NCBI GenBank assembly: GCA_903828645.1
Contig: CAIKNA010000166.1
Coordinates: forward strand, 1 to 40,955
Reading direction: 5' to 3'
From: an uncultured Bacteroidales bacterium
Lineage (GTDB): Bacteria > Bacteroidota > Bacteroidia > Bacteroidales > FEN-979
DNA: 40,955 nucleotides
The notes beneath the pieces are model-generated. The model was not told the origin of the DNA. It made no database searches and worked only from the letters and a program-made list of their open reading frames with translations. Below, in pieces: positions 19,009-27,378 of the stretch. The number at the start of each line of letters is the position of its first letter. Position 1 is the stretch's first letter. The position numbers and the translations under genes were made by a program.

Positions 19009-22000
19009 ATGAAAAACCGGTTTTTTTCTGCTACTTTAAAAATTGCTTTTTGTTTCATCTTTGCGATGATGAGTAATATGGCTGTTGCCCAAGTTATCCA
19101 TGTCACGCCGACCGGGGCGGGGCTGATGGATGGCTCATCGTGGACCAATGCGTTGGACGGTAATATGCCCGACACCACCGGATTTACCCGGCTGGCGGTG
19201 GCCATCAAATCAGCAACTCCGGGTATGCAGTTCTGGATAGCAGAAGGAACCTATTATTCATGCACCGACAACGACCGTGAAAAATCGTTTGAATTAGGGC
19301 AGAATATCCGGTTGTATGGCAGTTTCCAGGGAACAGAAACCGACACTCTGCAACGGAATATCGCGCTTCATCCCACGGTTTTCAGCGGGGACATCGGGGT
19401 ACAGGACGACAGCACGGATAACAGTAAATTGATTATCAATATTGTTCCTGGAAATGGTACGGAGTTTTCATTCATTGACGGGATTGATATCCTCTACGGT
19501 TACAATGCCACCTGGGGTGCTTATGCCGCAGGGATTATCAATGCCGGACACCTTAGAATTGCTAATTGCCAGATCAACCATAATCAGGGTCAATGGCGGG
19601 GAGGTGGAATTGAAAACAGCGGGGAACTGACGATGCAAAATTGTAATTTGAGTTATAATATTTGTTCAAGTGACGGGGGTGGACTTTGGAACGGAAACCA
19701 TGCTGTTGTTATCAATTGTAAATTTTGCAATAATCAGGGTGGTAGTTCCGGCGGAGCAATTTATAACCGTTCAAATATCTCCGTGATCAATTCGTTGATT
19801 GCAAATAACGCATCGTATTTTGGGTGGGGTGGAGGTCTCGCAACTGACTATAATGTTTTTTGGGGGATTCCGTCTGCAAAAATTTATAACAGCACTCTTG
19901 CCAATAATGATGGGAATGTGCTGGTATTTGGCGGAAATATCAGCATCATCAATTCTATTGTGTGGGGTTCAGGAATCGGGCTCCTGGATCCAACTTCGGG
20001 AATCATAGATTTACGTTATTCTATCATTCAGAATTATTCGGGAAATCCGTTGGTTCTGAATGCAAATCCACTGTTTGTAAACCCGACTGAGGGTAATGGT
20101 TCGGGTTACAACGGGCTTGCAGCCAACTGGAGCCTTAGTTGGTGTTCTCCCGGAATTAATACTGGCGCCGACAGTCTAATTCCATCGGGTATTACAAAGG
20201 ATCTGAATGGTAATCCCCGTATTTTGTATTCCGGAGTTGACCTCGGGGCCTATGAATACGATACTACGGGAGTAATGATGAATAATATCAATTATTCCTT
20301 GGGACATCTATATGTTTCCGATTCTGCAGTTTATATGGGTGATGGATCTTCCTGGACTTCCACTTTGGCAGGAAACGCTGGAAGTTGCCGTTACCCTGGT
20401 CAAACGTTGTTGTATGAAGCCATGAAGGATGCAACTCCAGGGACAGAGATATGGATTAAAAAAGGAACCTATTCATGCAGCCTGCTGAATAACCGCAACC
20501 ATTCTTTTGACATTAACCAGGGAGTGAGTGTTTATGGTGGCTTTGCCGAAAATGAAACCTCAAAGCAAGCGCGGAATATTGCCATTAATAAAACCATTTT
20601 CACCGGAAACATAGGTGATCCACTCATTTCAACCGACAACAGTTATCATGTGATGAACATTAACACTGGAGGAACAGCCTATGCGGATACAGCCTTGCTG
20701 GATAACATCATCATCGAGCAAGGATATGCGGATGGCTCCAATTCCGACAATCAGGGGGGAGGGATAAACATTAACCCTGGCACCCGGTTAAAGTTGAGTA
20801 GTGTCGAAATCAGGAAAAACATTGCTACCGGCAACGGTTCCGGAATCATCCTGCAACAGGGCAGCGTGGCAAACCTGATCAACTGCCGGATTTCGATGAA
20901 TGAATCATTTGTATTTCCGCAACCTTACAGTCATAGCGCAAACGGTACCGGAATATTCAACGAGGGAAAGTTGAAATTGAAAGACAGCCGGGTTAGTAAC
21001 AATAAAAATGCCACGTTGGGGACTGGAATTTTCAACACAGACAGCCTCCTTCTGATCAACACATCGATTGATTCGAATGTTTGTTTTGAATCCTATTTGC
21101 CTTTCGCTATTGGCGGGGGAATATTTAATGCTGGTTATTGCAATATCTCGGGAGGAACATTGACAGGAAATCAGGCCTACACCCGAGGCGGCGGAATAAG
21201 TAACATGCCCGGTGCAACATTATTTGTTGCAAGCACTGTGATAGCAGGGAATTCTTGCGGGGTTTGGGGGAATAGTTACGGCGGAGGGATATACAATGAA
21301 GGGAATCTGGCGGTTATGAAATGTGAAATTAAGAACAACACGGCCCCGAATGGAGGCGGAGGGATCGCCAATATGGGCTCCGGCAGCATATTACAGTCGG
21401 TAATCGCATTCAACTATAGTAGTGGAGGCGATGGGGGGCCAATCGGCCCGGGAAACGGAGGAGGGCTTTACAATGATGGAAATCTCATTGCCGACGGATG
21501 CCGGATAAGCAATAATACATCTACAGGAAACGGCGGCGGTGCATATAACCCGACTACAGTCAGGAACTGCATAATTGTCAATAATTCCATCACCGGTCCA
21601 TATATGTCCGGCGGAGGTTTATGGATCGGTTCTGGATGTCAGGGTATCTTTAATTCCACGATCGCCAATAATACCCTGGAAGGAATATATGCTGCCACTG
21701 CCGATACGTTCCCTGTTCGCAACAGCATCGTATCCGGGAATGATGTCCAGCTTTTCGGTCATTTTATCCTGGCCAATTCCTGTATACCGGAAATATTGCC
21801 TGGAAGTGGAAATATTATTTCCAACCCATTGTGGATCAGCCCATCTGAAGGGAAGGGAGCTGCATTTAATGGTCTCGCCGCCGACTGGGGCTTATTGCCA
21901 TATTCACCATGCGTGAACAAAGGAAATAATGCATATTTATTACCTTCAGATTCACTTGATGCGAAAGGTAACCCTCGCCTGATGTATGGTACCGTCGATA

Positions 22001-25000
22001 TCGGTGGAAATGAATCTCAGGTGCCGCCCGACACTGCCATGCCAACCCTTCATCATGTGATCTGGGAAATTTTTAGACCCAAACCTGCCAATATTCAATC
22101 TACAGATGCTGTTCCCTGGCAATCGGTTGTACTTCCATCCCTGGAAACGAATTTACCAAATGATCTAACTACCCAATCAAGGATCAGGGGTTATCTTCTT
22201 CCTCAGGTATCCGGATACTATCGTTTTTATATGGCCTCCGATATAGGGGGAAAATTGTTTCTCAGCACCGATTCATTGGAAAATAACAGGAGACTTATCT
22301 TTTCGAATGAAGCAGGAAATGAAAATTGGCCTGGATCCCCAGGGCTCACCGATAGTATTTTCCTGGTAGGTCAGTCCCCGTATTATTTTGAATCCTTCTC
22401 ACCTCAGAACTACATGAAAATAGGATGGGTTGTGCCTGAAAGCAGCCAACTCAGCGTAATATCCGCGGAATTTCTCAAATGCGCCAATCCTAAACAGCAG
22501 CTATCCATTGACTGGGAACTCTACAAGAACCGGCTGACGTATGACTTTACCGAGCTTAAAAATACAACCACCCTCCCGGATGAGGTTGTCAAAATCGACT
22601 CCCTCTCCACCGTCGACCATTCCACACATCTGGATTTTTTTGCCTCAAGGATGAGAGGATACCTTTTTGCCCCGGTAACAGGCACCTACCAGTTTTACTT
22701 TGCCTGCGATAATGTCGGGCAGTTCTGGCTCAGCCCCGACAGTACGGTGGCAGGAGCAGTGTTGAAAAGCGAAATCCATGCGGCACAACCCGACTGGTAT
22801 CAGCATCTCTCCACCCAGGACCTCATCGCCGGTCAGAAATACTATTTCGGGATACTCCATTATGATACGGCCTTCACCGACTTGGTGAAACTGGGTTGGC
22901 AGGTTCCCGGATCCACGGGGCCGGAGGTCATTAAGTCCCCGTTCATAACCAGTTGTCACGATGCAAAAGCTGCTGTCAGCCTTAGAATACTTGACAGCAA
23001 TACCTTGCTTTACCCGGGATGGAGCATCAAACTGAAATTTTACCTGACTCCCTGGAACACCGATTTCAAGGGAATTAGGTGGACCAGCAGCAACGATGCG
23101 GTGGCTACCGTTGATTGTTATGGGAAAATCACTGCGGTGGCGACGGGCAGCTGTCGCATCATTGCTTCGATGACAGAACATCCGGCAATAAAAGATTCGG
23201 TAATGTTACTGGTAACGGATTACCCGGGCCCTTTCTATGCAAAGTCCGATATACAACCCGGCGACGGCCATTCCTGGGAGAGTGCCGGACGGCTCGATAA
23301 TCTGCTTGACTTCCTTGGACAGGGTCCGCTTCCTGCACCCGTCACGATCTTTGCAGCGGAAGGGATATACAAACCCACCAATACTATCGACCGTAATGAA
23401 ACATTCCATGCCAACAATATGCGGATTCTCGGAGGATACTCCATGCAAAGTTCAGGTACCGATACGATGATGCGTTCGGTGGACGCTCACCCAACCATTC
23501 TCAGTGGCGAAATAGGCGACCCGGGAACAACGATTGACAACTCCTACCATGTAATCGCCCTCGCCGGGAATGTAACACTGGATGGTCTGACCATCCGGGA
23601 TGGCCGGGCCAGCTGTTCAACCTATGGATCAACACCCGGTTATTATGTTTTCAAACCCGATGACAATGGCGGTGGAATTTATGGGGCAGGGACGGGCAAC
23701 CTCATGCGGAATTGCAGGATAATTCACAATTCCGCATGGAACCGGGGCGGTGGAATCTATGAGAACGGAGGCACAATCCAACTGGATTCAGATGAATTGA
23801 CCGAAAACCTGATCGAGCAGGAGGCTCTTACGAATTGGGGAATTTTTATTCTGTATATCAATGGGAATGGTGCCGGGATTGCGACCCAGATCGCGACCGT
23901 CAATGCTACTAATTGTATTTTCCATCACAACGGACCGTCAGTGGGGTATGGGTCAGTTGCTTTCATTAACCTTAATTCTATGGGGACCTTTACAGGATGC
24001 AGCTTTTTTAGCAACACGGGTATCCCTGCCGACCTTTCTGCCACAAATGGATCTTCCCTGAATCTCCGCAATTCGACCGTTAATGGTTCCGTGGGATTCA
24101 GTTTAAGCGGAGGCAATATCACCAATTCCACAATCCTTGGTCCAATTATGAATCTGGTTAACCCATACAACAATAACAGCATATCTTGCGATAATTCCCT
24201 GTTCACTTCTATGGGTGGCGATATTTTCAGTGCTGCCTCCACAGCTATCCAATATAGCATCATTGGCAACACCCTGTATGGAGCAGGTAAAGATAGTATT
24301 CTGGTGGACAATCTGCCTCATTACTCCACCTGGCTCGACACCCTCGCCTACAACGGAGGCTCCACCCCTACTATGCGGCTGAAAAATGTGCCCGGCAACC
24401 CTGCAAAAATCCATGGCAACCCTGCTTATCTTGGAACCACCGACCAGCGGGGCTATAACCGCAGCGACACTGTCAGCATCGGAGCATACCAGTGGGTGCG
24501 GCCTTCGCAGATCACCATCACACCGGATCATGCCAACATGGCACCGGGAGATTCGTTGCCATATTTCGTTTCGGTATTGCCAGCCTGGGCCGACGATAAA
24601 ACATGGAGTGCCGCAGCCTCTGATACAACGATCGTCGGAATCGCCGGTAATACTATGCTGGCGCAATCGGAAGGCAATGCCCGGGTGATTGTTCACACTC
24701 ACAATGGCAATCGCCGAGATACATGTTTCGTGATGGTAATGATCGATAGCGTCGGCGTAAACGGGACCGTCCATAACGGTAATTCCGCCTGTTACAGCGC
24801 CCTGGATGTCATCACCGTGGCCGGCAACGCTACCTCCTTCATGCTGCAAGCCGGCGGCAACACCGAGATGATCGCCGGAGAGAAGATCCTCTATTTGCCC
24901 GGCACTACCGTCCAGCACGGAGGATATTTGCACGGGTACATCGCGCCTCAGGGGCCGTGGTGCCAGGCATACAAATCAACTTCGGCGACTCCGGAAATAT

Positions 25001-25287
25001 CCGAATTAGCGGCACGGGATGACCAGAAGATGATCAGGGAAAATGGATTCAGGGTTTATCCGAATCCTACCGAAGGTTCATTTACTGTTGAGCTTTTATC
25101 TGACCCTGGTGAAACCCCGGTCGCCATTCGATGCTACGATTTAACAGGATCTTTGATCCTGGAAAAGGAAATCGTTGTCGGCAGGAAACTAGGAATGACC
25201 CTTACCGGCTGGGAACCTGGTATCTATGTTATCCGGATTACTGCTGACAAGTGGTTTGGTTATAAAAAGATCATCAAAACCAAATAA
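19009..25287 (+). CDS. Giant parallel beta-helix protein with tandem PA14-like domains and T9SS sorting domain (paralog of upstream gene)
   Basis: 2092 aa; the ATG begins a signal peptide (MKNRFF to AVAQ, cleavage after about Ala27) nearly matching the upstream paralog. Modules: beta-helix 1 (28-422, ending VDLGAYE); beta-helix 2 (423-1010, rich in Asn, Gly and NNGGG-like turns); two PA14-like domains (about 1015-1150 and 1165-1310, RGYLLP, FYFACDNVGQFWLS); BIG2-like Ig (1323-1404); beta-helix 3 with a choice-of-anchor-Q-like end (1405-1830, TPTMRLKN, DQRG, VSIGAYQW); a second Ig-like domain; a Gly-rich cap (IAGEKILYLPGT, resembling the 3-coathanger stack family); and a type A sorting domain (from about 2010, YPNPTEGSFTVELL). 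It lacks the DUF1566-like domain and fourth beta-helix of the upstream gene. The 91-bp gap to that gene has no visible terminator or TAnnTTTG box, so co-transcription is likely. Secreted surface adhesin or glycan-binding protein is inferred. Confidence 0.9.
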   Translation: MKNRFFSATLKIAFCFIFAMMSNMAVAQVIHVTPTGAGLMDGSSWTNALDGNMPDTTGFTRLAVAIKSATPGMQFWIAEGTYYSCTDNDREKSFELGQNIRLYGSFQGTETDTLQRNIALHPTVFSGDIGVQDDSTDNSKLIINIVPGNGTEFSFIDGIDILYGYNATWGAYAAGIINAGHLRIANCQINHNQGQWRGGGIENSGELTMQNCNLSYNICSSDGGGLWNGNHAVVINCKFCNNQGGSSGGAIYNRSNISVINSLIANNASYFGWGGGLATDYNVFWGIPSAKIYNSTLANNDGNVLVFGGNISIINSIVWGSGIGLLDPTSGIIDLRYSIIQNYSGNPLVLNANPLFVNPTEGNGSGYNGLAANWSLSWCSPGINTGADSLIPSGITKDLNGNPRILYSGVDLGAYEYDTTGVMMNNINYSLGHLYVSDSAVYMGDGSSWTSTLAGNAGSCRYPGQTLLYEAMKDATPGTEIWIKKGTYSCSLLNNRNHSFDINQGVSVYGGFAENETSKQARNIAINKTIFTGNIGDPLISTDNSYHVMNINTGGTAYADTALLDNIIIEQGYADGSNSDNQGGGININPGTRLKLSSVEIRKNIATGNGSGIILQQGSVANLINCRISMNESFVFPQPYSHSANGTGIFNEGKLKLKDSRVSNNKNATLGTGIFNTDSLLLINTSIDSNVCFESYLPFAIGGGIFNAGYCNISGGTLTGNQAYTRGGGISNMPGATLFVASTVIAGNSCGVWGNSYGGGIYNEGNLAVMKCEIKNNTAPNGGGGIANMGSGSILQSVIAFNYSSGGDGGPIGPGNGGGLYNDGNLIADGCRISNNTSTGNGGGAYNPTTVRNCIIVNNSITGPYMSGGGLWIGSGCQGIFNSTIANNTLEGIYAATADTFPVRNSIVSGNDVQLFGHFILANSCIPEILPGSGNIISNPLWISPSEGKGAAFNGLAADWGLLPYSPCVNKGNNAYLLPSDSLDAKGNPRLMYGTVDIGGNESQVPPDTAMPTLHHVIWEIFRPKPANIQSTDAVPWQSVVLPSLETNLPNDLTTQSRIRGYLLPQVSGYYRFYMASDIGGKLFLSTDSLENNRRLIFSNEAGNENWPGSPGLTDSIFLVGQSPYYFESFSPQNYMKIGWVVPESSQLSVISAEFLKCANPKQQLSIDWELYKNRLTYDFTELKNTTTLPDEVVKIDSLSTVDHSTHLDFFASRMRGYLFAPVTGTYQFYFACDNVGQFWLSPDSTVAGAVLKSEIHAAQPDWYQHLSTQDLIAGQKYYFGILHYDTAFTDLVKLGWQVPGSTGPEVIKSPFITSCHDAKAAVSLRILDSNTLLYPGWSIKLKFYLTPWNTDFKGIRWTSSNDAVATVDCYGKITAVATGSCRIIASMTEHPAIKDSVMLLVTDYPGPFYAKSDIQPGDGHSWESAGRLDNLLDFLGQGPLPAPVTIFAAEGIYKPTNTIDRNETFHANNMRILGGYSMQSSGTDTMMRSVDAHPTILSGEIGDPGTTIDNSYHVIALAGNVTLDGLTIRDGRASCSTYGSTPGYYVFKPDDNGGGIYGAGTGNLMRNCRIIHNSAWNRGGGIYENGGTIQLDSDELTENLIEQEALTNWGIFILYINGNGAGIATQIATVNATNCIFHHNGPSVGYGSVAFINLNSMGTFTGCSFFSNTGIPADLSATNGSSLNLRNSTVNGSVGFSLSGGNITNSTILGPIMNLVNPYNNNSISCDNSLFTSMGGDIFSAASTAIQYSIIGNTLYGAGKDSILVDNLPHYSTWLDTLAYNGGSTPTMRLKNVPGNPAKIHGNPAYLGTTDQRGYNRSDTVSIGAYQWVRPSQITITPDHANMAPGDSLPYFVSVLPAWADDKTWSAAASDTTIVGIAGNTMLAQSEGNARVIVHTHNGNRRDTCFVMVMIDSVGVNGTVHNGNSACYSALDVITVAGNATSFMLQAGGNTEMIAGEKILYLPGTTVQHGGYLHGYIAPQGPWCQAYKSTSATPEISELAARDDQKMIRENGFRVYPNPTEGSFTVELLSDPGETPVAIRCYDLTGSLILEKEIVVGRKLGMTLTGWEPGIYVIRITADKWFGYKKIIKTK
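25045..25215 (+). repeat. 171-bp near-identical repeat in sorting-domain code, copy 2
   Basis: Partner of 18675-18845, with four mismatches, three of them synonymous third-position changes. It suggests recent duplication or gene conversion of the sorting domain. Confidence 0.9.
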
Positions 25288-25330
25288 TATGGAATATTTA
25301 TCGACCAATAGCACACAGTTTTTTTATCAC

Positions 25331-25391
25331 TGTACATCCGCAACATCAGTGTTCTATTTTAATCTATAAGCTTTAAATCCAACGCCTTATG
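25331..25391 (+). other. Relic copy of the beta-helix gene leader
   Basis: TGTACATCCG, ten bases, GTTCTATTTT here matches TCTACATCCG, ten bases, GTTCTATTTT at 9411-9440 with identical spacing (about 24 of 30 bases), and an ATG (25389) follows at nearly the same distance. That ATG opens only a 16-codon frame. I read this as the leader of a lost third gene, or as a dispersed regulatory copy. Confidence 0.45.
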
Positions 25392-25454
25392 CGATGGTTT
25401 TGTCTAAACGGCTTTGTCTGGAAAATGTTGATTTCGTGACATGAGGGAGTATAA

Positions 25455-25673
25455 GATAATAAAATTGAACTACAAGTTTTGGCAGATGAAAATGGCATAG
25501 AAATAACAGTAAGTCATTTTCCTCTAATTACAAGAAAATGGAACAAAATAGAGCATAGATTATTTTCACAAATCATAATGAATTGGCGTGCAAGGCCCTT
25601 AGCAAATATGCAATTGGTTGTGGATTTAATTGCATCTGCAAAAACATCAAAAGGGTTAAAAAGAAAAATCTAA
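25455..25673 (+). pseudogene. 3' fragment of an ISAzo13-family transposase
   Basis: The frame runs from just after a TAA (25452-25454) to a stop at 25671-25673, about 72 codons. The product reads LQVLADENGIEITVSHFP, then KWNKIEHRLFS, NWRARPL and SAKTSKGLKRKI, which I recognise as the C-terminal end of ISAzo13 (Rhodopirellula-type) DDE transposases; those are several hundred residues long, so only the tail is left. Family members usually read PPGTSKWNKIEHR, whereas here it is PLITRKWN, which fits decay. There is no credible start codon. The rest of that element is not visible on either side. Confidence 0.8.
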
Positions 25674-25674
25674 A

Positions 25675-25695
25675 TTAGTTCTTCTTTGACAGATT
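25675..25695 (+). repeat. IS701-type left terminal inverted repeat
   Basis: Reads TTAGTTCTT then CTTTGACAGATT. Against the reverse complement of 26932-26952 it differs only at positions 4 and 9. The last three bases before the first in-frame stop of the extended transposase frame meet this repeat. Confidence 0.85.
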
Positions 25696-25811
25696 CACAA
25701 TTTTGCATATGAATAGTTTATATCCATTTGCCTTTTAAGGTGGCGATCATACATTTTTGCTATCATTTGATCGTCTGATAACTCTTTATACAACTGAAAA
25801 GTGATCCAGTC

Positions 25812-26891
25812 TTATATATCTCTGGCTGAAAGCAGTGGCAAATCCTCAAAGCATCGAAGCTTTTCTTTCAATATAAAAGACGATACCAAAAAATTAAGGG
25901 CGACCTGGTGATGCCATGCAAGCCACTTCCGTGTTTGAAACTGATCCAAACCCAGAATGTCCTTTGCCTCCTTGATGCAATGTTCTATAAAAAATCTCTC
26001 AGCTTGCATATATGCTAACGCCTCGGGAGTGTATTGCTCAAGGTTGGCATTGGTAAAGGAATACTTTATTTCCACAGTGGCTTTACCCGGTTTTGTTTTA
26101 CGAATTACCAACAGTCGTTGCTCCGTCTGATCCGTTGCCTTGTCCCAAATATAAACCCTTGCAAAATGATATTCACCAGTAAGAACTCCTTTGGTTGTAT
26201 TTCGCACAGAAAGTTTTTGCCACTGTTGGCGATCAAGCGTTTTCAGATAATTACAAACACTTATTCCATCGGTGGTTGCTTTGAGACGTTTAGGCATTGG
26301 ACCTTTTGTTCCTTTTCGTTCTGCTTCGTAGCACCGCTCTGGATCATCGCACCAGTCTTTGGGTAAATACAGGCGGGAGTCGATCATGGAGGCAAAATCG
26401 CCATTGCTTAAACAAGCGAAAACAGCAACCTGGCTATTGCTGATCTTGCCTACGTTGCCACAGTACTGCCAGCCAACTCCAACGCTCTTATCTCCCTTCT
26501 TGACCCATCCACTTTCATCAATTATTAAGCCTGTTAATTTTCTCTTGGGCAGGACAGTACTTACTTCCAAAGCGACCTGATTCACTACTTCCCTTGCATC
26601 CCATTTGGATTCGGAAATAAAATGCTGCATCTGATAGTAATCAGTTCCACTTTCTTCACTAATTCGTTCGATGTTTCGCATTTGGCTTTGAACTATTCCT
26701 TGAGCATACTTTTCGGCTTTGTCAAAGAATTTTTTTGTTCTGTTTCGAAATATATGCTGATATTCAGCAAGATGAACACTCAACCTCTCTAAGGCAGAGG
26801 TCAGTGTTTTTCCATATTGGTTGTTTTTTTTACGATGAATTAAACATTGTTGGGAACGATGAGCTTGTTTTTCGATGACATAAAGATACAA
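25812..26891 (-). CDS. IS701-family DDE transposase, probably C-terminally truncated by a stop codon
   Basis: 359 aa. The sequence fits IS701-like DDE transposases: LTGLIIDESGWVKKG (first Asp about 125), KSVGVGWQYCGNVGKISNSQVAV, then SMIDSRLYLPKDW (second Asp about 171), and ERFFIEHCIKEAKDILGLDQFQTRKW with the acidic residue of the third motif. The first codon is TTG and no ATG is in frame before about residue 71, so the true start is uncertain; an ATG in another frame nearby gives only a short frame. The TAA at 25812-25814 follows LLSARDI, but the same frame continues for 38 more family-like residues (DWITFQLYKELSDDQM to DINYSYAKL) to a TGA at 25695-25697 that touches the inverted repeat. 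I infer a nonsense mutation. Family identity is fairly sure; activity is doubtful. Confidence 0.85.
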   Translation of the reverse strand: MYLYVIEKQAHRSQQCLIHRKKNNQYGKTLTSALERLSVHLAEYQHIFRNRTKKFFDKAEKYAQGIVQSQMRNIERISEESGTDYYQMQHFISESKWDAREVVNQVALEVSTVLPKRKLTGLIIDESGWVKKGDKSVGVGWQYCGNVGKISNSQVAVFACLSNGDFASMIDSRLYLPKDWCDDPERCYEAERKGTKGPMPKRLKATTDGISVCNYLKTLDRQQWQKLSVRNTTKGVLTGEYHFARVYIWDKATDQTEQRLLVIRKTKPGKATVEIKYSFTNANLEQYTPEALAYMQAERFFIEHCIKEAKDILGLDQFQTRKWLAWHHQVALNFLVSSFILKEKLRCFEDLPLLSARDI

Positions 26892-26931
26892 CTTTTTTTT
26901 TGAAACACCAGTATTATCAAGCCTTTTATTT

Positions 26932-26952
26932 AATCTGTCAAAGTAGAATTAA
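26932..26952 (-). repeat. IS701-type right terminal inverted repeat
   Basis: On the minus strand it reads TTAATTCTA then CTTTGACAGATT, the partner of the left repeat at 25675-25695. Confidence 0.85.
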
Positions 26953-27261
26953 TTTTTTTCATTTCTGAATGCTGGGTTTGAACTGGTGATATAAAAATGT
27001 TATATCGACAAAAAAAATAAAATGAATTAAAAAAAACAATTCTGTCTGACTTGTCTTACAGGAGGGGAATAATTGACTTTTTTTCATCGGTAATGGCAAC
27101 GTTCCAGGTCGGGTAAATTTATCAGATTCAATGCGTTGTATCAGGCATATAACCTGTATACCGGAACGTGGTAAACGAACATTAAAAAATCAGATAAAAA
27201 AATTGGTTGTGGTCAAACTCAACGATTATTGCCAAATTTAAAAAAAAATAGGGGAATAAAA
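26953..27261. other. AT-rich intergenic region before the cohesin cluster
   Basis: No gene seen. ACGTTCC at 27099-27105 and GGAACGT at 27163-27169 are exact inverted repeats about 57 nt apart, with AGGT and AACCT extending the pairing inward on unequal arms. Several A and T homopolymer runs are present. No remaining part of the ISAzo13 element was recognised. Confidence 0.4.
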
Positions 27262-27293
27262 TTTGGTTTATCATAAAGCTTACTATATCTTTG
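27262..27293 (+). promoter_or_regulatory. Bacteroidota-type promoter for the cohesin/dockerin beta-helix gene
   Basis: TTTG at 27262-27265, a 20-nt spacer, then TATCTTTG at 27286-27293, an excellent fit to the -33/-7 consensus (TTTG and TAnnTTTG) used by the primary sigma factor of this phylum. The start codon is 85 nt downstream of the box. Confidence 0.8.
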
Positions 27294-27378
27294 TAGCAAT
27301 CAATGGCATCAAAAAACAGTTATTGAGGTGTCTATTATTCGGCGGATTACTGAGCATTAACCTAAAATACAACTATTT

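Larger units (their letters stand above)
25675..26952 (-). mobile_element. IS701-family insertion sequence, about 1.27 kb
   Basis: Bounded by 21-bp inverted repeats (25675-25695 and 26932-26952, 19 of 21 matching, core CTTTGACAGATT) around one transposase gene on the minus strand. If the ends are taken as 25679 and 26948, the flanking 4-mers are TTAG and TTAA; both fit the YTAR target pattern of this family but differ from each other. The left end lies within a few bases of the stop codon of the ISAzo13 fragment. Confidence 0.8.

Noticed and set aside
24103-24933. Minus-strand 276-codon frame within the second beta-helix gene
   Set aside because: It is opposite well-supported code for the anchor and Ig modules and has no recognisable protein features.
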